A stretch of DNA of 64,000 nucleotides. Source: Mycolicibacterium diernhoferi (GTDB taxonomy: Bacteria; Actinomycetota; Actinomycetes; Mycobacteriales; Mycobacteriaceae). The notes under the pieces are model-generated. The model had not been told where the DNA came from. It saw nothing but the letters and a program-made list of their open reading frames with translations, and did not search any database. Numbering within the stretch: the first letter of the stretch is position 1; each line of letters opens with the position of its first letter. Both the position numbers and the translations under genes were made by a program. Location: positions 1,178,001-1,242,000 of the forward strand of contig NZ_CP080332.1 of assembly GCF_019456655.1 (NCBI RefSeq). Direction: 5' to 3'. Positions 7,826 through 16,796 of this stretch are shown piece after piece.

Positions 7826-9297
7826 GTAAAGACGGAGCCTCCACGGCCACGGGAGCGGATTTCCACGAACATGCCCTGATGGGCCGCATCCCCGTGCTGT
7901 CCGGCGACCGGATCTACAACAAGTGGTACACCTGGGTCTTGCAGGCCTTCCTCTACGGTGCCGCCACCTGGTCGCTGCTGGCCGGCGGCTACCTGGGCTC
8001 CATCCTGCCCCCACTGCAGGGTTTCGCGGCCTTCATCCTGGGGCAGACGATCTCGCTGGTCCTGGGCGCGCTGTTCACCGGAGTGATCTCCAGTCGCTTC
8101 GGTGTCGACCTCACCGATGCCTCCCGGACGGTGCTGGGTCCGCGCGGCTCCCAGTTCGTGCGGTTCCTGGTGTTCGCCGGCATGACGGTGACCACTCTGA
8201 TCCTGGTGTCGCTGATGGCGGCAGCTTTCGGCCAGTTCGCCGAAGTCACCCTGGGCATGTCGTCCGGCGCGTTCGTCGGCGCTGTGTGCGCCACCGTCGC
8301 GCTGATCTTCTGCGTGGTGATTGCCAAGATCGGGCCGTCCATCCTGGAACGGGTGGCCAACTGGATCATCTTCCCGTTGTTCATGATTCTGCTCATCGCG
8401 CTCGCCTGGGCATTGATCAGCCGGTACGGCTTCGTCGACTTGTGGGCACTGCGACCCGATCCGGAACTGACCATCCCCGGCGCCTACATCCGCGCGGTCG
8501 AGTTCGGTCTGGCGACCGGCTTCGGCTACTGGATCACCACCGGCGCGATGTTCCGTCTGGTCAGCTCACCCCGACTGGCGATCCACGGCAGCACCATCGC
8601 CTGGTCGTACCTGATTCTGCCGATCAACGCCGTCGGCATCTTCGCTGCGCTGGCCGTCGGCACCGCCGATCCCACGCTGTGGATGTACGACCTGATGGGC
8701 CCGGTGGGTGGCGCACTGGCGATGATCTTCATCGTGGTTGCCAACATCACGGCGCTGATCGTGATGATCTATGTCGCCACGGTCGCGGCGCGTCAGTCGC
8801 AGGGCATGATGAAGATCCCGTCCTGGGTGATCATGTGTGTGATCGCGGCGCCCGCGGTGGTCGCGACGTTCTTCGCACACGAGGTGCTGGCCTCCTACGC
8901 CATCATCGTTGCCGGCCTTGCGCTTCCGGTGGCGCCCCTGGTCGCGGTGCTCACGGTGGACTTCTTCATCCTGCGGCGCAGCCAGATCGACATCAGGCAC
9001 GTCTTCACCGCCAAGCAGGGCACGAAGTACTGGTACTGGGGCGGCGTGAACCTCGCGGCCATGGCTGCGGTGGCCGCGGGCATCGCGACGTACCTGTGGA
9101 TGTACAACCCGCTGACCGGTGAAGCCGGCGTCGGTGCCTTCGAGTACCTGACGGCGACGATCCCGACCATGGTGGTCTCTGCGGTCGTGTACTGGGCGCT
9201 GTCGGTGTTCTATGTGATCCCGCAGGGACTCGGCGGATACCCGGGAGCCAAGGCGCCCAAGCATGCCGAGGTCGAGACGCACGAGATCAGCCTGTAA
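7822..9297 (+). CDS. NCS1-family cytosine/purine-type permease
   Basis: A 491-aa integral membrane protein with about 12 hydrophobic segments. The N-terminal GRIPVLSGDRIYNKWYTW, the FILGQTISLVLGALFTG stretch and the general layout fit nucleobase:cation symporter-1 proteins, which carry purines, pyrimidines, hydantoins, allantoin or B-vitamin rings. The substrate cannot be assigned. It is the second gene of an operon with the 71-aa protein and ends at a strong terminator. A second NCS1 permease lies at 33771. Confidence 0.85.
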   Translation: MSKDGASTATGADFHEHALMGRIPVLSGDRIYNKWYTWVLQAFLYGAATWSLLAGGYLGSILPPLQGFAAFILGQTISLVLGALFTGVISSRFGVDLTDASRTVLGPRGSQFVRFLVFAGMTVTTLILVSLMAAAFGQFAEVTLGMSSGAFVGAVCATVALIFCVVIAKIGPSILERVANWIIFPLFMILLIALAWALISRYGFVDLWALRPDPELTIPGAYIRAVEFGLATGFGYWITTGAMFRLVSSPRLAIHGSTIAWSYLILPINAVGIFAALAVGTADPTLWMYDLMGPVGGALAMIFIVVANITALIVMIYVATVAARQSQGMMKIPSWVIMCVIAAPAVVATFFAHEVLASYAIIVAGLALPVAPLVAVLTVDFFILRRSQIDIRHVFTAKQGTKYWYWGGVNLAAMAAVAAGIATYLWMYNPLTGEAGVGAFEYLTATIPTMVVSAVVYWALSVFYVIPQGLGGYPGAKAPKHAEVETHEISL

Positions 9298-9308
9298 CAG
9301 CCAACGAG

Positions 9309-9344
9309 AAAGGGGGCCTGCGGCATTGCGCCGCGGGCCCCCTT
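9309..9344. terminator. Hairpin between permease and crotonase
   Basis: AAGGGGGCC-GCGGC / GCCGC-GGCCCCCTT stem with one G-U-type position, located between convergent genes; probably bidirectional. Confidence 0.8.
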
Positions 9345-9377
9345 CATCGCGTTCAGGTGATCAGGCCGGAGCCGGGT

Positions 9378-10253
9378 TCACCGGGTCCAGTCCGCGTAGA
9401 ACGGCGGCATGTCCGAGGACGCGGTGGCGGTGAAACGCGGATCCCGCTTTTCCCGGAATGCCGCCACACCCTCCGCCCCGTCGGCGATGCTGGTGTAGAA
9501 CATCGCCAGCGAATCCACCCGGTGCGCATCGACCGGATGCTCCAGGGTGACGTTGCGGTAGAGCAGCTGGCGGGCCAGGGCCACCGCGACCGGGGACTTG
9601 CCCTTGGTCCACCGATCGGCCAGTTCGGTTGCCGCCGAGAGCAGTTCATCACCGGCATGGGCCGAACGGACCAGGCCCTTGTCCAGCGCGCCCTGTGCGT
9701 CGAGGATCTCGGCGGAGAACAACAGATCGAGTGCGGTGTCCAGTCCGACAATCCTGGGCAGGAACCAGGTCGAGGCCGCTTCCGGAGTGATGCCCAGCTT
9801 CCCGAAGACGAAACCGATCCGGCCCCGTTCGGAGATCAGCCGGGCATCCATGGCCAGCGTCATGGTGGCGCCGATGCCGACCGCGGGACCGTTGATCGCG
9901 GCGATGACGGGCTTGCGGCAGTCATGGATGGCCAGGGTGACCCGGCCGCCGGTGTCCCGTACCCGGCGCAGCCTCGGATCGTCCAGATCGTCCATGTCCG
10001 CCAGCGTCGGACGCAGGCTCTCGTCGAGTCCGAACGCATTGCCAGTGTCGGCGAGGTCCATCCCGGCGCAGAACGCCCGGCCGGCGCCGGTCACGATCAC
10101 CGCGCGGACGTCGTCCCGGTCATTGACATGCCGGAATGTCCACTCGAGTTCGTCGGCCATCTCGACGGTGAACGCGTTCAAGCTGTCGGGACGGTTCAGT
10201 GTGACGGTAAGGACGCCGTCGGCGACGTCATGTTGCAGGGTGCTCAGATTCAT
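9378..10253 (-). CDS. Enoyl-CoA hydratase/isomerase family protein
   Basis: A 291-aa crotonase. Oxyanion-hole segments AFCAGMDL (residues about 60-67) and GPAVGIGATMTLAMDARL are present, and GKLGITPEAASTWFLPRIVG carries the usual acidic active-site region. The start has GGAGG 8 nt upstream. It is the only minus-strand gene of its kind in the island and is divergent from the aldehyde dehydrogenase, with about 205 bp between the start codons. The CoA-ester substrate is unknown. Confidence 0.9.
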   Translation of the reverse strand: MNLSTLQHDVADGVLTVTLNRPDSLNAFTVEMADELEWTFRHVNDRDDVRAVIVTGAGRAFCAGMDLADTGNAFGLDESLRPTLADMDDLDDPRLRRVRDTGGRVTLAIHDCRKPVIAAINGPAVGIGATMTLAMDARLISERGRIGFVFGKLGITPEAASTWFLPRIVGLDTALDLLFSAEILDAQGALDKGLVRSAHAGDELLSAATELADRWTKGKSPVAVALARQLLYRNVTLEHPVDAHRVDSLAMFYTSIADGAEGVAAFREKRDPRFTATASSDMPPFYADWTR

Positions 10254-10458
10254 CTATACCTCCATGGCGATTCCGTGGAAGTCAACCACCGGGAACGCGG
10301 TCGAATCGCTGGCAGATTCAGGGGAAGTTGGTGATCCAGACTTCGGTCTTTGGGGCAGGTGTAGCTCCTACCGGCGTCGATACGCTTCGTCTCGACGCTG
10401 GCCCCGACACGCCGGGGAGACGTTTCTCGCCTACATGCTGTTTGACAAGGAGGTCAAT

Positions 10459-11907
10459 GTGACAGAGACAGTTGCGTCTCCGGCCACCCCCACCATCGCC
10501 CATGAGCGCCAGCAGTTCATCAATGGCGAATGGGTGTCGGGTGAGTCAAGCGAACTCATCGATGTGGTCAACCCCGCGACCGAGGAGATCATCGCCCAGG
10601 TGCCGGCCGGCACCGCCGGTGACGTCGACCGTGCCGTTGCGGCCGCGAAGGCGGCCTTCGAGTCCTGGTCGAGGACCCCGGTAGCCGAGCGGTTGCGGAT
10701 CCTGGAGGCCGTTGTCGAGGGCTACCAGGCCCGTGAGGATGACCTGGTCCGGGTGATCAGCATGGAAATGGGTGCGCCCGAGTCGTTCTCGCGCGCCGCG
10801 CAGGTGCCGCTCCCGCTGATGACCATGACGACCGCCGTCGAGATCCTGCGGGACTTCAAGTTCGAGTACGAGGCCAACGGTGTCTCGATCGTGCGCGAGC
10901 CGATCGGTGTCATCGGCGCCATCACGCCGTGGAACTTCCCGTTGCACCAGGTGGCGCTGAAGGTGATCCCGGGTCTGGCCACCGGTTGCACCGTCGTGCT
11001 GAAGCCGTCGGAAGTGACCCCGCTGTCGTCGATCATCTTCACCGAGGTGCTCGAGGCCGCCGGCGTTCCCGCCGGTGTTTTCAACCTCGTGCAGGGACAC
11101 GGGCCCGAGGTCGGCGAAGCCATCTCGAGCCACCCCGACATCGATCTGGTGTCGTTCACCGGCTCCACCCGTGCCGGTAAGCGGGTAACCGAACTCGGTG
11201 CGCAGACCGTCAAGCGGGTCACCCTCGAACTCGGCGGCAAATCCGCCAACATCATCCTCGACGACGCCGATTTTGAAGCCGCGATCCCGGCCGGTGTCGC
11301 CGGTAGTTACCTCAACTGCGGCCAGGCCTGCAATGCCCCCACCCGGATGCTGGTGCCCCGGGCGCGGCTTGCCGAAGTCGAGGAGCTGGCCAAGAAGGCC
11401 GCCGAGACGTTCGAGGCCGGCGCGGCTACCGAGGGCAAGACCCCGCTCGGGCCGGTGACCACCGAGGCTGGGCTGCACCGGGTGCGGCGCTACATCGAGC
11501 AGGGCGTCGAAGAGGGTGCCAAGCTGATCGCGGGCGGTGCGGAGCCCGTCGAGGGCCCCGGTTACTTCGTCCGGCCGACGGTGTTCAGCAATGTCACCCA
11601 GGACATGACGATCGCCCGTGAGGAGATCTTCGGCCCGGTGCTCTCGATCATCGCCTACGACACGGTGGACGAGGCGGTGGCGATCGCCAACGACTCCGAG
11701 TACGGACTCGGCGGTTGGGTCTGGTCCGGCGACGCTACCCGTGCGCGGGAGGTCGCCAAGCGGATCCGGACGGGGCAGGTGTACATCAACGGCGCCGGGA
11801 TCCATCCGTACGCGCCCTTCGGTGGCTACAAGCAGTCCGGCAACGGGCGCGAGTGGGGCCTGTACGGCTTCGAAGAGGTCCTGGAGACCAAAGCGATCCT
11901 GGGCTGA
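10459..11907 (+). CDS. NAD(P)-dependent aldehyde dehydrogenase
   Basis: 482 aa from GTG 10459, chosen because AAGGAGG (10448-10454) is an ideal ribosome binding site; the open frame upstream has no family similarity. Catalytic residues are N159 (TPWNF), E257 (LELGGK) and C291 (NCGQACNA). The C-terminal PFGGYKQSGNGREWGLYGFEEVLETKAI is canonical. It oxidises an aldehyde to the acid, plausibly a fragmentation product of the island pathway that is then activated by the nearby acyl-CoA synthetases (inference). Confidence 0.95.
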   Translation: MTETVASPATPTIAHERQQFINGEWVSGESSELIDVVNPATEEIIAQVPAGTAGDVDRAVAAAKAAFESWSRTPVAERLRILEAVVEGYQAREDDLVRVISMEMGAPESFSRAAQVPLPLMTMTTAVEILRDFKFEYEANGVSIVREPIGVIGAITPWNFPLHQVALKVIPGLATGCTVVLKPSEVTPLSSIIFTEVLEAAGVPAGVFNLVQGHGPEVGEAISSHPDIDLVSFTGSTRAGKRVTELGAQTVKRVTLELGGKSANIILDDADFEAAIPAGVAGSYLNCGQACNAPTRMLVPRARLAEVEELAKKAAETFEAGAATEGKTPLGPVTTEAGLHRVRRYIEQGVEEGAKLIAGGAEPVEGPGYFVRPTVFSNVTQDMTIAREEIFGPVLSIIAYDTVDEAVAIANDSEYGLGGWVWSGDATRAREVAKRIRTGQVYINGAGIHPYAPFGGYKQSGNGREWGLYGFEEVLETKAILG

Positions 11908-11923
11908 GCTTTGCATGCCTGAG

Positions 11924-11961
11924 AACGGGGCGTCACGGCCTATCGCCGGGGCGCCCCGTTT
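11924..11961 (+). terminator. Terminator after aldehyde dehydrogenase
   Basis: AACGGGGCG ... CGCCCCGTTTT hairpin with a T-run. Confidence 0.8.
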
Positions 11962-12057
11962 TGGCACTATGACAAGGTAGAAGAGCAGGTCGGGGCGCTC
12001 GCGTAGCGTCGGCGACCGGTGTAACACAGAATTGACGGGTGAACCCCCGGCTAACCA

Positions 12058-12088
12058 TTGACAAACGTACCGGTCGGTTTGTTACGGT
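12058..12088 (+). promoter_or_regulatory. Promoter of the PucR-type regulator
   Basis: TTGACA (12058-12063) and a weak TACGGT (12083-12088) flank the palindrome at 12063-12080, so an operator would fill the spacer and overlap the -35. Confidence 0.55.
12063..12080. promoter_or_regulatory. TetR-type operator, site B
   Basis: AAACGTACCGGTCGGTTT; extended symmetry ACAAAC...GTTTGT (12061-12082). Member of the six-site set. Confidence 0.75.
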
Positions 12089-12130
12089 ATGGGCCAGTTC
12101 ACATTGTGGCCCAGGTAACAGGAGTATCGG

Positions 12131-14005
12131 ATGACGACGTCGCTGAGAATGATCGATGGTGGCGCAGAGCAGTACTTCACCCCGTCGGGGGCTGCGGGCG
12201 ATGGTGTTGTCGACGGTGCCGGCTACGAACGGCGGGTCGGGGCCGAACTGTTGCGACGCATCGGCGGCATCGGCGCATCGGTCGCTGAACGTGACGTGCA
12301 AGCGGTGCTCGACGACCTCGCCGTCGCGGTCACCGAGGCCTCGCCGTGGGCGATGTGCGGGATCGAGACCTTCGATCCCGCGGAGCGGACCCTGCTCGAC
12401 TGGACGCACGCCGGGTTCGCCCCGTCCGCAGGTGAGATCTTCGACCAATGGGTCAACGAGGGCGACCCCTCGCTGACGTCGGCGATCCGGGACCGGATCC
12501 TGGTGATCCCCGACGTGTCCAAGGCCGACGAGTTTCCCACCACGCGACGTGAGGCGATCCGGACGGGTTTCCGTTCGGCCATCTATGTCCCGGTCCGATT
12601 GACGGATCGGTTCAGCGTGCTGACCCTGTCGCACAGCGCTGTCCATGATTTCACCCGCGAGGAGATCGCACTTGCCGAGTCGATCGCCGCGGCGATCGCC
12701 GCGGTGGTGGAAGCCGCCACGGCCGCCGCCAGTAAGGCGGCCACCGTGGGTCCGGACAGCGCACTGCGCGCCCGGGCGCACGACCGGCTGTTGCGCCTTC
12801 AGGTCAGCGGTGCCACCGTGGGCGATCTCTGTTGTGGCATAGCGGATCTGTTGGATTCGCCGGTGCTCCTGATCGACCGTTTCGAACAGCCGCTGGCGTC
12901 CGCGAACCTCAACCCCGAGCAGACCGCGGAGGTGCTCGACATGCTCTCCGGGCATCGGTCCGCGCTGCGTGCGGGCGGGAACGTGACCCGACTTAAAGTC
13001 GGCGGGCAGGAACTGCTCGTGGGCCACGCCCGCGATGGCGCCAACCGCCTCGGCTCCCTGATCATCGGCGTGCCGCCGGGCTCCGATCCCGACCCGGCGA
13101 TGTCTGAGCTGGTGGAGCTGGCCTGCGATCACGTGACGCTGGCGCTGCTGCGGCAACGCGCGGCCATCGAGACCGATATCCGCATGCGGCAGGACTTCGG
13201 CGAGGCACTCGGCGCAACCGATGCCAGCGGCCTCGCGCTCACCCAGTCGGCTGCCGTGCTGGGTATCGATCTGACTGTGCCGCAGCGTGTCCTACGGGTG
13301 CACCCGGAGGGTCTCCGTTGCCAACTCTCCGCGCACGACGCGTTCGAGGTGGCCGAGCTGTTGACCAAGCGGCTCGCCCAGAACGGTGTCAACGCCGTGG
13401 TCGCTTCCGTCGGCGGTGTCGACTTCGTGGTCGTCCTGCACGACGAGGACAACCGCCGGGGCGCAGCGACGCCGGCCGACGTGGTGCGGTCCGGACTTCG
13501 AGACCTGTTGAGCGCCTTGCTCGGCGCCGCGGCGGGCAGCATCGCGATCGGCATCGGGATCGGTAACCCCGCTCCCGGCGTGCACGGCCTGGACCGCTCG
13601 CACCGGGAGGCCAAGCGGGCCCTGGAGGTCGCCCGGAACATCGAGGGCGATGACGCCGAACGGCACATCGGCGATGTCGGTAGCTATGCCGTGCTGGCCG
13701 CGTCCTCGACTGCGACCGCCGACGATCAGGACCTGTTCGTGCGGCGCTACCTGGAACCGCTGATGGACTACGACCGTATCCACAACGCCGGATACGTCGA
13801 GACCCTGCAGACGTACTTCGAGAGCGTCGGCAACGTGCAGCGGACCGCGGACAAACTGTTCCTGCACCTGTCCACCGTGCGGTACCGGCTCAAGCGGATC
13901 GAGGAGATCGCCGCGATCGACCTGCGCGAGGAGGAGGACCGGCTGTGCATGCAGCTGGCACTGCGGATCGTGCGGTTCGCCGACAAGGGCCGTAGCGCGA
14001 ACTGA
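12131..14005 (+). CDS. PucR/CdaR-type transcriptional regulator with GAF-like domain
   Basis: 624 aa. Residues about 35-200 resemble a GAF sensory domain (AVLDDLAVAVTEASPWAMCGIETFD ... VPVRLTDRFSVLTLSHS). A middle region is followed by a C-terminal PucR helix-turn-helix (YVETLQTYFESVGNVQRTADKLFLHLSTVRYRLKRIEEI). PucR-type proteins are usually activators of catabolic genes responding to a small ligand. AGGAG precedes ATG 12131. Its own promoter carries operator site B, which would place it below the TetR-type repressor in a cascade. It lies immediately upstream of an LLM gene carrying the putative activator box. Confidence 0.9.
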   Translation: MTTSLRMIDGGAEQYFTPSGAAGDGVVDGAGYERRVGAELLRRIGGIGASVAERDVQAVLDDLAVAVTEASPWAMCGIETFDPAERTLLDWTHAGFAPSAGEIFDQWVNEGDPSLTSAIRDRILVIPDVSKADEFPTTRREAIRTGFRSAIYVPVRLTDRFSVLTLSHSAVHDFTREEIALAESIAAAIAAVVEAATAAASKAATVGPDSALRARAHDRLLRLQVSGATVGDLCCGIADLLDSPVLLIDRFEQPLASANLNPEQTAEVLDMLSGHRSALRAGGNVTRLKVGGQELLVGHARDGANRLGSLIIGVPPGSDPDPAMSELVELACDHVTLALLRQRAAIETDIRMRQDFGEALGATDASGLALTQSAAVLGIDLTVPQRVLRVHPEGLRCQLSAHDAFEVAELLTKRLAQNGVNAVVASVGGVDFVVVLHDEDNRRGAATPADVVRSGLRDLLSALLGAAAGSIAIGIGIGNPAPGVHGLDRSHREAKRALEVARNIEGDDAERHIGDVGSYAVLAASSTATADDQDLFVRRYLEPLMDYDRIHNAGYVETLQTYFESVGNVQRTADKLFLHLSTVRYRLKRIEEIAAIDLREEEDRLCMQLALRIVRFADKGRSAN

Positions 14006-14051
14006 ACGGTGCCGCGTGAACTGAACAGGCTGCACTGAAAGTCTTTGCAGC

Positions 14052-14079
14052 TTTCGGCAGTTTTGCAGCCACCGGCTTC
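14052..14079 (+). promoter_or_regulatory. Putative activator box, copy 1
   Basis: TTTC (14052-14055), 16 nt, CCGGCTTC (14072-14079). It lies 35 nt upstream of a -10-like TATCGT (14115-14120). Same spacing as copies at 15347 and 20634; this copy is the least exact. Confidence 0.55.
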
Positions 14080-14231
14080 ACTGTCCGGTCATGTTGCGCT
14101 GGGACCGCCGTCACTATCGTCGGAATCGGCGGCTCGCGATACCCCACTCGAACGTAGAGCGTGGCGACCGGCGCGAGTTCTGCACTGCTGCGGCCTGCTT
14201 CAGCACCACCGTTTTCGAGAAGGGACACACC

Positions 14232-15284
14232 ATGAAGATCGGTATCTTGCAGGAAGGCGAGTACACCGGTTCCACCGTCGAAGAGCGTTACCACGAGATC
14301 ATCGAGGAGATGGTCCTGGCCGACAAGATGGGGTTCTCGGTGTTCGGTTCCTCCGAACAGCACTTCGAGGGACCCAAGTTCTCGATTCCCGCGCCCGAGG
14401 TGCTGTACGCCGCCATCGCGATGCGCACCGAGCGGATCAAGTTGCGGCCCATGGGCGTCGTCGCGTTGTCCTGGAACAACCCCATCCTGGTCGCCGAGCG
14501 GCTGGCCGCGCTCGACGTCCTCTCGCGCGGACGCGCCGAACTGTGCACCGCCCGGTCGAACAACGCCAAGACCCTCGGCATCTTCGGCGTGGATCCGTCG
14601 AAGACCCGCGAGATATGGGGCGAGACCATGGATGCGCTGGAGACCATCTTCAGCAATCCGGAAGCGGCCGAGTACCACGGCGAGCACTGGGATTTCCCGG
14701 AGACCTCGGTGGTGCCGACGTTCGTGAACAAGCGCTACCCGGCCATCTCGGTCGCCGCGAGCAGCGTCGAGTCCCATGCGATGGCGGCCAAGCGTGGCAT
14801 CGGGGCGATCACGTGGGAGAACTACTTCGGGTTCGACTACATGCAGGAATGCCTCGAGGCCTATCAGAAGGCCATTCCCGAGACCACCGCTGAGCCCGGC
14901 CGGCTGAACAACTACCTCGGCGTCTACGTGGGCACCGCGTTCTGCGCCCCGACCACCGAAGAGGCCCGGGCCGTGGCCGGCGAGCAGGCACTGGAGTACT
15001 TCCGGGTCACCCTGGACATGTACCGCAAGATCTCCCAGAACCCGGGCTATGAGTACATGAGCCACATCAACACGATGCTCGACAAGGGCGACGATCTGGA
15101 TTGGCTGTGCGAGTCGACCTCATCGGTGATGGTGGGCACCCCCGACGATTACATCCGCCGCCTCAAGGATCTGGAGGCGCGCGGTGTCGACGAGGTGCTG
15201 CTGCGTATCGATACGTTCGGGCACCAGAAGCACATGGAGTGCATCGAACTGATCGGCCGCGAGGTCATCCCGGCGGTCTCCTGA
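14232..15284 (+). CDS. LLM-class flavin-dependent oxidoreductase
   Basis: A 350-aa luciferase-like protein: MKIGILQEGEYTG, GFSVFGSSEQHFEGPKF, IAMRTERIKLRPMGVVAL, NPILVAERLAALDVLSRGRAEL and the terminal ELIGREVIPAVS. It is clearly paralogous to the LLM at 22663 (shared ERYHE-EE-LADKMGF, APEVLYAAIAMRTERI, IFGVDP-TREI and YWDFP-like motifs). GAGAAGGGA precedes the ATG. A cupin gene follows 140 bp later under its own promoter. An FMNH2-dependent monooxygenase is likely, substrate unknown. Confidence 0.88.
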   Translation: MKIGILQEGEYTGSTVEERYHEIIEEMVLADKMGFSVFGSSEQHFEGPKFSIPAPEVLYAAIAMRTERIKLRPMGVVALSWNNPILVAERLAALDVLSRGRAELCTARSNNAKTLGIFGVDPSKTREIWGETMDALETIFSNPEAAEYHGEHWDFPETSVVPTFVNKRYPAISVAASSVESHAMAAKRGIGAITWENYFGFDYMQECLEAYQKAIPETTAEPGRLNNYLGVYVGTAFCAPTTEEARAVAGEQALEYFRVTLDMYRKISQNPGYEYMSHINTMLDKGDDLDWLCESTSSVMVGTPDDYIRRLKDLEARGVDEVLLRIDTFGHQKHMECIELIGREVIPAVS

Positions 15285-15346
15285 CCCTGGGCGTGACGGC
15301 GCTGCGACCCGGTGCGGGTCGCAGCACCGTCGCCGGGTGTTCCGTC

Positions 15347-15374
15347 TTTCCGCCGATTCGCACCCGCCGATTTC
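15347..15374 (+). promoter_or_regulatory. Putative activator box, copy 2
   Basis: TTTC (15347-15350), N16, CCGATTTC (15367-15374). Inside it CCGCCGATT occurs twice as a direct repeat. It ends 37 nt before the -10 TAGCGT (15412-15417). Confidence 0.65.
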
Positions 15375-15411
15375 ATTGGTCTGCCGGTACTGGTCAGGTG
15401 TGCTTGGTCGC

Positions 15412-15417
15412 TAGCGT
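15412..15417 (+). promoter_or_regulatory. -10 element of a leaderless cupin transcript
   Basis: TAGCGT ends 7 nt before GTG 15425, so transcription would begin at or next to the start codon. No good -35 is visible, consistent with activator dependence. Confidence 0.6.
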
Positions 15418-15424
15418 GGCGGTC

Positions 15425-15754
15425 GTGACCCATATCATCGGCAATGTCAACACAATTGAACTCTCCTACAGTGAATCCACCGTCGAAGGACACCCGGCGA
15501 TCAGTACCGGTGTGTACCCGCTCGATGAGGTCGCAGGCGGGTCGATGGGCGTGTGGGAGGGTAAGCCGGGCGTCTTCGTCGGCGCTCCGCACGCCGATGA
15601 GGTCTTCGTGGTGCTGTCCGGTAGCGCCACCATCACGGCGGGCCAGGACGCCCCGGTGAGTACCGCGCAGGGCGACATCGTCCGGCTCGCCAAGGACGTC
15701 GAAGTCCGCTGGGATATCGCCGAGACGCTGCGGATCTTCTACATCTTTCCCTGA
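15425..15754 (+). CDS. Small cupin (cupin_3/DUF861-like)
   Basis: 109 aa from GTG 15425, chosen from the -10 position (leaderless) and from the length of its two paralogues (111 and 111 aa). The conserved core is GVWEGKPGVFVGAPHADEVFVVLSGSATI ... GDIVRL-KDVEVRWDIAETLRIFYI in outline. The HxH...E metal site of classical cupins is missing (a single His, PHADE), so it is probably not a metalloenzyme. Paralogues lie at 20711 and 44253. The closest known group is the EutQ/ureidoglycine-hydrolase-like cupins; function unknown. Confidence 0.85.
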   Translation: MTHIIGNVNTIELSYSESTVEGHPAISTGVYPLDEVAGGSMGVWEGKPGVFVGAPHADEVFVVLSGSATITAGQDAPVSTAQGDIVRLAKDVEVRWDIAETLRIFYIFP

Positions 15755-15774
15755 CTCGGGTTAGAACAGACGAA

Positions 15775-15812
15775 AGGCCGAGCGGCGCTCCATCTGGACA
15801 GCCGCTCGGCCT
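15775..15812. terminator. Hairpin between cupin and YciI-like gene
   Basis: AGGCCGAGCGGC / GCCGCTCGGCCT, perfect 12-bp stem between convergent genes. Confidence 0.8.
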
Positions 15813-15836
15813 CTGTCGTCCCGGGTGACTGCCGGT

Positions 15837-16154
15837 CTAGGATTCGCCGGCCGCGGCGACCGTCTCCATCAGCGAACCGGCCACCGGAACGTAATCGGTG
15901 AGAGTCCAATTGCCCAGCTCCGCAGCGGTATTCGGATCCCTCTTGAACAGGTCACGAGCGGCCTCCTTGGAGGCAGCCTTGACGACGATCTCCCCGCCGG
16001 GCGCATCATCATCACCACGGATGGTCGCCAGCACGATGGCATCCTGCGCCATCAGGGCTTCGACGAACGCGACGTGCTGGTCGGCGACGGCCGCACGCTT
16101 CTGCCGGGCCTCCTCGTTGTTGTGATAGTTGTACAGTCCCGCGTACAGCGGCAT
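15837..16154 (-). CDS. YCII-related small protein
   Basis: 105 aa, dimeric alpha/beta-barrel type (MPLYAGLYNYHNNEEAR, AFVEALMAQDAIVLATIRGDDDAPGGEIVVKAASKEAARDLFKRDP in outline, LTDYVPVAG). YciI-like proteins often serve as small lyases or isomerases in ring-degradation clusters, but no reaction can be assigned. GAGAGGA precedes the ATG. Divergent from the oxidase/synthetase operon at 16365. Confidence 0.8.
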   Translation of the reverse strand: MPLYAGLYNYHNNEEARQKRAAVADQHVAFVEALMAQDAIVLATIRGDDDAPGGEIVVKAASKEAARDLFKRDPNTAAELGNWTLTDYVPVAGSLMETVAAAGES

Positions 16155-16364
16155 GAGAGTTCCTCTCGCAGGGGTCTCGACGGATCGTCCATTCGCACGC
16201 TAGCCACACTGGGTTACATTGTCTCCCTCTACATGTCGAAATGGATGGACGGGTATTCGCCGGTTCATCTGATTATGCGACTCTGACCGGTGTCGAGCTC
16301 CCGGGATGGCTATCCTGACCCGGAATCGACGTTGTCTGCGGTCATCAAAGATAGGGAGCTACCC

Positions 16365-16796
16365 ATGCCCACAATGTCTGCCGAACAACGAATGTCGTTC
16401 CTCGCCGAGGCGCGCGTCGGTGTCCTCGCGGTGGAATGGGCCGACCGTGCTCCGTTGAGCGTTCCGGTCTGGTACGACTACGAACCGGGTGGCGACGTAC
16501 TGGTGTGGACATACTCGAATTCGGTCAAGGACAAACTGATCCGTGCGGCCGGCCGGTTCTCGCTGACCGTTCAACAGGACACCCTGCCGTACCGGTTCGT
16601 CACGGTGCAGGGGCCGGTGATCACGACCGAACCGGGTGACCGGGATCGGGTACACAAAATCGCGTCGCGCTACCTGAGTGAAGAAGGCGCACGGGTGTAC
16701 GCCGAGAAGGAGTACGAACCGGAATCGGTGAGCATCTTCATGCGGCCCGAGCGCTGGCTGAGCGGGGTATTCCTGGAGGATGAGATCTACCGATGA
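16365..16796 (+). CDS. Pyridoxamine-phosphate-oxidase-fold flavin/F420-binding protein
   Basis: 143 aa. FLAEARVGVLAVEWADRAPLSVPVWYDYEPGG and VTVQGPVITTEPGDRDRVHKIASRYL fit the split beta-barrel family that binds FMN or F420. The ATG at 16365 was preferred over an upstream in-frame start because AGGGAG lies 7 nt before it. The stop overlaps the start of the acyl-CoA synthetase (ATGA). Likely reductase or oxidase; substrate unknown. Confidence 0.85.
   Translation: MPTMSAEQRMSFLAEARVGVLAVEWADRAPLSVPVWYDYEPGGDVLVWTYSNSVKDKLIRAAGRFSLTVQQDTLPYRFVTVQGPVITTEPGDRDRVHKIASRYLSEEGARVYAEKEYEPESVSIFMRPERWLSGVFLEDEIYR

Noticed and set aside
9598..10458. N-terminal extension of the aldehyde dehydrogenase frame
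   Set aside because: Runs antisense through the crotonase gene and has no similarity; GTG 10459 with AAGGAGG is clearly the start.
10546..12027. 493-codon minus-strand frame over the aldehyde dehydrogenase
   Set aside because: Shadow frame; the plus-strand gene has complete catalytic motifs and an ideal ribosome binding site.
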